DNA from: Sinorhizobium sp. B11
GTDB lineage: Bacteria > Pseudomonadota > Alphaproteobacteria > Rhizobiales > Rhizobiaceae
DNA: 64,000 nucleotides
Assembly (NCBI GenBank): GCA_039725955.1
Contig: CP091034.1
Span: 1,426,001-1,490,000, forward strand
Direction of reading: 5' to 3'
The notes beneath the pieces are model-generated. The model was not told the origin of the DNA. It did not search any database and saw only the letters and a program-made list of their open reading frames with translations. Made by a program: the position numbers and the translations under genes. Shown here piece by piece: positions 56,567-64,000 of the stretch. Each line of letters begins with the position of its first letter. Position 1 is the stretch's first letter.

Positions 56567-56895
56567 GTTTCATCGGGCTTCGGCCCGATAACAAGAATTC
56601 CGGCCTCGTGAAGGGGCCGGAATATTCCGGAGAAATCCGGAATCCTGTCCGAGATTGCAGGTGGTTTTCCCTTAATCACTGTTGCCTGCATGAGACGGGT
56701 AAGACCCGAATTGCATGAAGTTATGCTTCTAGGAAATCGGTTCGAGCCTTGGATGCCTTGTGCCTCCTTTGCCTTTAGTGGCGCGGAGCGCGAGGGGACA
56801 GGATCCTCAAGCGTCGCTTGGGATCTATTCTGATCCCAGGAGGCAAAGGCAACCCGGTGGGTCCGTTCAACGGTCCCGCCAACTGGAGATAGGCA
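56567..56895 (+). promoter_or_regulatory. rplJ leader with alternating hairpins
   Basis: Just after rplA three hairpins stand in tandem: ATCGGGC-TTCG-GCCCGAT (56572-56589), ATTCCGGCC/GGCCGGAAT (56597-56623) and ATTCCGG/CCGGAAT (56624-56643). Further on, GGATC at 56821-56825 can pair upstream with GATCC (56802-56806, with CAAGC/GCTTG inside) or downstream with GATCCC (56832-56837), but not both. In E. coli this leader binds L10-L12 and regulates translation. Here the role is inferred from position. Confidence 0.7.
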
Positions 56896-57414
56896 GTGGA
56901 AAGAGCGGAAAAGCGCGAATTCGTCACGGAACTGAACGATGTCTTCAAGGCATCGGGCTCGGTTGTCGTGGCCCACTATGCTGGTGCTACAGTCGCACAG
57001 ATGAACGATTTTCGTTCGAAGATGCGCGCTGCTGGCGGCACCGTCAAAGTCGCGAAGAACCGCCTGGCCAAAATTGCCCTTCAGGGTACGGAAGCGGAAG
57101 GGATCTCCGATCTCTTCAAAGGTCAGACCCTCATTGCTTACAGCAATGATCCGATCACCGCTCCGAAGGTCGTCATGGATTTCGCCAAGACCAACGACAA
57201 GATCGTTGTTCTCGGTGGCGCCATGGGAACAACCACGCTCAATGCTGAAGCTGTCAAGTCGCTTGCGACCCTGCCTTCGCTCGATGAGCTGCGTGCGAAG
57301 CTGCTGGGCATGATCCAGACACCGGCTACCCGCATCGCTGGGGTTGTTGCAGCACCGGCAAGCCAGCTTGCCCGCGTGTTCGCGGCCTACGCCAAGAAGG
57401 ACGAAGCCGCTTAA
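56896..57414 (+). CDS. rplJ: 50S ribosomal protein L10
   Basis: A 172-residue stalk base protein. It starts with GTG ([17 protein letters not shown]), preceded by GGAGATAGGCA. The N-terminal rRNA-binding part includes [23 protein letters not shown]; the C-terminal helix for L7/L12 ends [18 protein letters not shown]. Co-transcribed with rplL (57-base gap). Confidence 0.97.
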   Translation: MERAEKREFVTELNDVFKASGSVVVAHYAGATVAQMNDFRSKMRAAGGTVKVAKNRLAKIALQGTEAEGISDLFKGQTLIAYSNDPITAPKVVMDFAKTNDKIVVLGGAMGTTTLNAEAVKSLATLPSLDELRAKLLGMIQTPATRIAGVVAAPASQLARVFAAYAKKDEAA

Positions 57415-57471
57415 GGCGGTTTTTCGCTGTACAAACTCAACAGTTCGAACCGAACAAAAGGAACTAGAAAA

Positions 57472-57852
<381 letters not shown>

Positions 57853-57912
57853 TCTTGAACTGCTTTTGGGAGGCGGTGTTTGCCGTCTCCCATTTGCTGT
57901 TTTTTTGAACGA

Positions 57913-57950
57913 ATTACCCAAAAGCCGCGTGAAAACGGCTTTTGGGTAAT
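57913..57950 (+). promoter_or_regulatory. Perfect 15-bp hairpin between rplL and rpoB
   Basis: ATTACCCAAAAGCCG (57913-57927) and CGGCTTTTGGGTAAT (57936-57950) with an eight-base loop. There is no T tail, so it is more like the E. coli rplL-rpoB attenuator/RNase III site than a simple terminator. It would tune the rplL to rpoBC ratio. Confidence 0.75.
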
Positions 57951-58111
57951 GGGTTCTTCAAGAGCATGGTCTCGAACCGAGGCACCAAGGCAATCCGGCC
58001 TGGCTGTTTCGGGAGGTGGGACGAGGTTGAACTACTCATTGGTTGACGGGATCGACTGGCCATCGGTTCCCGTCCGTTGCAGGCCCGGATGCAATTTTTG
58101 AAGGAGCGACG

Positions 58112-61100
58112 ATGGCTCAGACCCTTTCGTTCAATGGTCGCAGGCGCGTACGCAAGTTTTTTGGTAAAATCCCCGAAGTCGCAGAAATGCCGAACCTCAT
58201 CGAGGTTCAGAAGGCGTCCTACGACCAGTTTCTGATGGTTGAAGAGCCCAAGGGCGGTCGTCCCGACGAAGGCCTCCAGGCTGTCTTCAAGTCTGTTTTC
58301 CCGATCACCGATTTCTCCGGCGCTTCCATGCTGGAGTTCGTGTCCTATGAATTCGAGCCGCCGAAGTTCGACGTTGATGAATGCCGCCAGCGCGACCTGA
58401 CCTATGCTGCGCCGCTGAAGGTTACTCTCCGTCTCATCGTGTTCGATATCGACGAGGATACGGGCGCGAAGTCGATCAAGGACATCAAGGAACAGTCCGT
58501 TTACATGGGCGACATGCCGCTCATGACGAACAACGGTACGTTCATCGTGAACGGCACCGAACGCGTGATCGTGTCCCAGATGCACCGCTCGCCGGGCGTC
58601 TTCTTCGACCACGACAAGGGCAAGAGCCATTCTTCCGGCAAGCTGCTCTTTGCTGCCCGCGTCATTCCGTACCGCGGTTCCTGGCTCGATATCGAATTCG
58701 ACGCCAAGGACATCGTCTATGCCCGTATCGACCGCCGCCGCAAGATTCCGGTGACGTCGCTGCTGATGGCCCTCGGCATGGACGGCGAGGAAATCCTCGA
58801 CACCTTCTACACGAAGTCGCTCTACAAGCGCGACGGCGAAGGCTGGCGCATTCCCTTCAAGCCGGAAACGCTGAAGGGTGCAAAGGCGATCACCGAGATG
58901 GTCGACGCCGATACCGGCGAAGTCGTTGTCGAAGCCGGCAAGAAGCTGACCCCGCGTCTGCTCCGCCAGCTCTCCGACAAGGGCCTGAAGGCTCTGAAGG
59001 CGACTGACGACGACCTCTATGGCAACTACCTTGCCGAAGACATCGTCAACTACTCGACGGGTGAGATCTATCTCGAAGCCGGCGACGAAATCGACGAGAA
59101 GACGCTTGGCATCATCCTCGCCAACCACTTCGACGAGATCCCGGTTCTCGGCATCGACCACATCAATGTCGGCGCCTACATCCGCAACACGCTGACCGCA
59201 GACAAGAACGAGAACCGTCAGGACGCTCTGTTCGACATCTACCGCGTCATGCGTCCGGGTGAACCGCCGACCATGGATTCGGCCGAAGCCATGTTCAACT
59301 CGCTGTTCTTCGATGCGGAGCGTTATGATCTCTCCGCCGTCGGCCGCGTGAAGATGAACATGCGTCTTGACCTTAGCGTCGAAGACACCGTTCGCATCCT
59401 GCGCAAGGACGACATCCTGGCCGTGGTCAAGATGCTTGTCGAACTGCGCGACGGCAAGGGCGAGATCGACGACATCGACAACCTCGGCAACCGCCGCGTC
59501 CGCTCGGTCGGCGAGCTGATGGAGAACCAGTACCGTCTCGGCCTGCTTCGCATGGAGCGCGCGATCAAGGAACGTATGTCCTCGATCGAAATCGACACGG
59601 TCATGCCGCAGGATCTGATCAACGCCAAGCCGGCTGCTGCAGCCGTCCGCGAATTCTTCGGTTCCTCGCAGCTCTCGCAGTTCATGGACCAGGTCAACCC
59701 GCTTTCGGAAATCACCCACAAGCGCCGTCTCTCGGCTCTTGGCCCGGGCGGTCTGACCCGCGAACGCGCCGGCTTCGAAGTCCGCGACGTTCATCCGACG
59801 CACTACGGCCGCATTTGCCCGATCGAAACGCCGGAAGGCCCGAACATCGGTCTCATCAACTCGCTGGCGACCTTTGCGCGCGTCAACAAGTACGGTTTCA
59901 TCGAAAGCCCGTACCGTCGTATCGTCGATGGCAAGGTCACGACTGACGTACTTTACCTCTCCGCCATGGAAGAGGCGAAGTACTACGTTGCCCAGGCCAA
60001 CGCCGAACTGACGTCGGACGGCTCATTCGTCGACGAATTCGTCGTCTGCCGTCACGCTGGCGAAGTTATGCTTGCCCCGCGCGACAGCATGAACCTGATG
60101 GACGTTTCGCCGAAGCAGGTCGTTTCGGTCGCAGCCGCTCTCATTCCGTTCCTGGAAAACGACGACGCCAACCGCGCTCTCATGGGCTCGAACATGCAGC
60201 GTCAGGCCGTTCCGCTTCTGCGCGCTGAAGCGCCGTTCGTCGGTACCGGCATGGAACCGGTCGTCGCCCGCGACTCCGGTGCTGCCATCGGCGCACGCCG
60301 CGGCGGTGTGGTCGACCAGGTCGACGCGACGCGTATCGTTATCCGCGCCACCGAAGACCTCGAGGCCGGCAAGTCCGGCGTCGATATCTACCGCCTGCAG
60401 AAGTTCCAGCGTTCGAACCAGAACACCTGCGTCAACCAGCGTCCGCTGGTCACCGTCGGTGACGAGGTCAACCGCGGCGACATTCTCGCCGACGGTCCGT
60501 CGACGGATCTGGGCGATCTGGCTCTCGGCCGCAACGCGCTCGTCGCGTTCATGCCCTGGAACGGCTACAACTACGAAGACTCGATCCTGCTCTCCGAGCG
60601 TATCGTTGCCGACGACGTGTTCACCTCCATCCACATCGAAGAATTCGAAGTGATGGCGCGTGACACCAAGCTTGGTCCGGAAGAAATCACGCGCGATATC
60701 CCGAACGTTTCGGAAGAAGCGCTGAAGAACCTCGACGAAGCCGGTATCGTCTACATCGGTGCCGAAGTTCAGCCGGGCGATATCCTCGTCGGCAAGATCA
60801 CGCCGAAGGGCGAAAGCCCGATGACGCCGGAAGAGAAGCTCCTGCGCGCCATCTTCGGCGAAAAGGCATCCGACGTGCGCGACACGTCCATGCGCATGCC
60901 GCCCGGCACCTACGGCACGATCGTCGAAGTGCGCGTCTTCAATCGCCACGGCGTTGAGAAGGACGAGCGCGCGATGGCAATCGAGCGCGAAGAGATCGAG
61001 CGTCTGGCAAAGGACCGCGACGACGAGCAGGCGATCCTCGACCGTAACGTCTACGGCCGTCTGATCGACATGCTGCGCGGCCAGTCCTCCATTGCAGGTC

Positions 61101-62254
61101 CGAAGGGCTTCAAGAAGGGCACCGAGCTGTCGAACGCCGTCGTCTCCGAATATCCCCGCTCGCAGTGGTGGATGTTCGCCGTCGAGGACGAAAAGGTCCA
61201 GAGCGAACTCGAAGCACTCCGCGGCCAGTACGACGAATCCAAGTCGCGCCTTGAACAGCGCTTCATGGACAAGGTCGAAAAGGTCCAGCGCGGCGATGAA
61301 ATGCCTCCTGGTGTCATGAAGATGGTCAAGGTCTTCGTCGCTGTGAAGCGCAAGATCCAGCCGGGCGACAAGATGGCCGGCCGTCACGGCAACAAGGGTG
61401 TCGTTTCGCGCATCGTGCCTGTCGAAGACATGCCGTTCCTCGAAGACGGCACGCATGTTGACGTCGTTCTGAACCCGCTTGGCGTGCCCTCGCGCATGAA
61501 CGTCGGCCAGATTCTCGAGACGCACCTTGGCTGGGCTTGCGCCGGCATGGGTCGTCAGATCGGCGAGATGCTGGAGGCCTACAAGGCCGGCGGCAACATC
61601 GAGCCGCTTCGCAAGACGATCGGCGATGTTGTCGGTGACGGTCCGAAGGCCGAACAGGTCAAGGATTTCGACGATGAATCGGTCCTGCGTCTTGCCGACC
61701 AATGGAAGCGTGGCGTGTCCATCGCGACCCCGGTCTTCGACGGCGCGAACGAAGAGAACGTCAATGAGATGCTGCGTCTGGCAGGTCTCAAGGATACTGG
61801 TCAGTCGACGCTGTACGACGGTCGTACCGGCGAGCAGTTCGACCGCCAGGTTACGGTTGGCTACATCTACATGCTGAAGCTCAACCACCTGGTCGACGAC
61901 AAGATCCATGCTCGTTCGATTGGTCCGTACTCGCTCGTCACCCAGCAGCCGCTGGGCGGTAAGGCGCAGTTCGGTGGCCAGCGCTTCGGCGAAATGGAAG
62001 TCTGGGCGCTCGAAGCTTACGGCGCAGCCTATACGCTGCAGGAAATGCTGACGGTGAAGTCGGACGACGTTGCCGGCCGCACCAAGGTTTACGAAGCGAT
62101 CGTCCGTGGTGACGACACCTTCGAGGCAGGCATTCCGGAAAGCTTCAACGTTCTCGTCAAGGAAATGCGCTCGCTGGGTCTCTCGGTCGAGCTCGAAAAT
62201 TCCAAGGTCGAGGACCTGCAGGGCGCAAGCCAGCTGCCGGATGCTGCCGAGTAA
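58112..62254 (+). CDS. rpoB: RNA polymerase beta subunit
   Basis: A 1380-residue core polymerase subunit. Start ATG at 58112 ([20 protein letters not shown]) behind AAGGAG. The rifampicin pocket [12 protein letters not shown]...[17 protein letters not shown] has the drug-sensitive residues at the positions equal to E. coli Q513, D516, H526 and S531; the residue equal to N518 is valine. The C-terminal [18 protein letters not shown] and [15 protein letters not shown] are invariant. No frameshift is seen. Confidence 0.98.
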   Translation: MAQTLSFNGRRRVRKFFGKIPEVAEMPNLIEVQKASYDQFLMVEEPKGGRPDEGLQAVFKSVFPITDFSGASMLEFVSYEFEPPKFDVDECRQRDLTYAAPLKVTLRLIVFDIDEDTGAKSIKDIKEQSVYMGDMPLMTNNGTFIVNGTERVIVSQMHRSPGVFFDHDKGKSHSSGKLLFAARVIPYRGSWLDIEFDAKDIVYARIDRRRKIPVTSLLMALGMDGEEILDTFYTKSLYKRDGEGWRIPFKPETLKGAKAITEMVDADTGEVVVEAGKKLTPRLLRQLSDKGLKALKATDDDLYGNYLAEDIVNYSTGEIYLEAGDEIDEKTLGIILANHFDEIPVLGIDHINVGAYIRNTLTADKNENRQDALFDIYRVMRPGEPPTMDSAEAMFNSLFFDAERYDLSAVGRVKMNMRLDLSVEDTVRILRKDDILAVVKMLVELRDGKGEIDDIDNLGNRRVRSVGELMENQYRLGLLRMERAIKERMSSIEIDTVMPQDLINAKPAAAAVREFFGSSQLSQFMDQVNPLSEITHKRRLSALGPGGLTRERAGFEVRDVHPTHYGRICPIETPEGPNIGLINSLATFARVNKYGFIESPYRRIVDGKVTTDVLYLSAMEEAKYYVAQANAELTSDGSFVDEFVVCRHAGEVMLAPRDSMNLMDVSPKQVVSVAAALIPFLENDDANRALMGSNMQRQAVPLLRAEAPFVGTGMEPVVARDSGAAIGARRGGVVDQVDATRIVIRATEDLEAGKSGVDIYRLQKFQRSNQNTCVNQRPLVTVGDEVNRGDILADGPSTDLGDLALGRNALVAFMPWNGYNYEDSILLSERIVADDVFTSIHIEEFEVMARDTKLGPEEITRDIPNVSEEALKNLDEAGIVYIGAEVQPGDILVGKITPKGESPMTPEEKLLRAIFGEKASDVRDTSMRMPPGTYGTIVEVRVFNRHGVEKDERAMAIEREEIERLAKDRDDEQAILDRNVYGRLIDMLRGQSSIAGPKGFKKGTELSNAVVSEYPRSQWWMFAVEDEKVQSELEALRGQYDESKSRLEQRFMDKVEKVQRGDEMPPGVMKMVKVFVAVKRKIQPGDKMAGRHGNKGVVSRIVPVEDMPFLEDGTHVDVVLNPLGVPSRMNVGQILETHLGWACAGMGRQIGEMLEAYKAGGNIEPLRKTIGDVVGDGPKAEQVKDFDDESVLRLADQWKRGVSIATPVFDGANEENVNEMLRLAGLKDTGQSTLYDGRTGEQFDRQVTVGYIYMLKLNHLVDDKIHARSIGPYSLVTQQPLGGKAQFGGQRFGEMEVWALEAYGAAYTLQEMLTVKSDDVAGRTKVYEAIVRGDDTFEAGIPESFNVLVKEMRSLGLSVELENSKVEDLQGASQLPDAAE

Positions 62255-62265
62255 CCACTTGATAG

Positions 62266-62292
62266 GGTGTGCGCCTTAATAGGGCGCACACC
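62266..62292 (+). other. Hairpin in the rpoB-rpoC spacer
   Basis: GGTGTGCGCC (62266-62275) with GGCGCACACC (62283-62292), seven-base loop, no T run. It is 12 bases after the rpoB stop in a 188-base spacer, and may be an RNA processing or stability site, since rpoC must be read through. Confidence 0.6.
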
Positions 62293-62367
62293 GTTCCCGC
62301 CGTGGCCCCGTAACGTGTTGGCCGGGCAGGGACGCTTTCGCCGCATTTTGCGGTTATTGTCGTTTAA

Positions 62368-64000
<1,633 letters not shown>

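Overview
The window is a stretch of alphaproteobacterial core chromosome, almost certainly from Rhizobiaceae (Rhizobium/Sinorhizobium/Agrobacterium group). Evidence: high-GC codon use, a short 440-residue ProRS, DivK-PleD next to rpmG, LolC/E-LolD, RNase E and RNase J in the same genome, and a gene order that I recall matching Sinorhizobium chromosomes. I see no transposase, integrase, prophage, CRISPR array or rRNA operon. Most of the window is housekeeping DNA; the less explained content lies in intergenic RNAs, leader hairpins and a few very short genes.

Layout. 1-4 kb: end of nuoN, then birA, rnj (RNase J), methylmalonyl-CoA epimerase and a DUF1467 membrane protein. 3.9-4.5 kb: an intergenic region with a probable minus-strand small RNA and the proS promoter. 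4.5-8.4 kb: proS-lolC/E-lolD, then a DUF5680 protein. 8.5-12.2 kb: a 28-codon gene and dnaE. 12.2-20.3 kb: accessory genes (DHA2-type MFS pump with divergent HxlR regulator, L,D-transpeptidase, acetyltransferase-TPR fusion, dinB, GNAT, HAD-like protein, DUF3572). 20.4-30.2 kb: divK-pleD, a 760-bp region with structured RNA, rpmG, MFS, DUF983, rnr, topA. 30.4-37.2 kb: a small gene, dprA, plsY, pyrX-pyrB, an AidB-like acyl-CoA dehydrogenase, GNAT. 37.3-47.5 kb: rne, amiC, mrcA, prfB, a secreted protein, nadK.

47.8-64 kb: this part follows the order of the ancient thrU-tyrU-glyT-tuf-secE-nusG-rplKAJL-rpoBC cluster. Here it is tRNA-Thr(TGT), tRNA-Tyr(GTA), tRNA-Gly(TCC), tuf, tRNA-Trp(CCA), secE, nusG, rplK, rplA, rplJ, rplL, rpoB, rpoC (cut by the window end). 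It is spread out by inserted small secreted or membrane genes, rlmB and an NAD-dependent epimerase.

Most notable points. (1) prfB carries the classical CTT-TGA-C programmed frameshift and also a second, unexpected +1 shift at 45742-45744 in the conserved C-terminal part. (2) The pyrC-like gene next to pyrB has lost nearly all dihydroorotase metal ligands and should be read as the non-catalytic pyrX type. (3) Two intergenic regions (4.08-4.24 kb and 22.69-22.85 kb) look like small-RNA genes. (4) The rplJ leader and the rplL-rpoB spacer hold well-formed, partly mutually exclusive hairpins. (5) Several very short genes (28, 44, 47, 52, 61, 68 and 69 residues) look real from start signals and context. 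All family assignments come from reading the sequence; no search was run.
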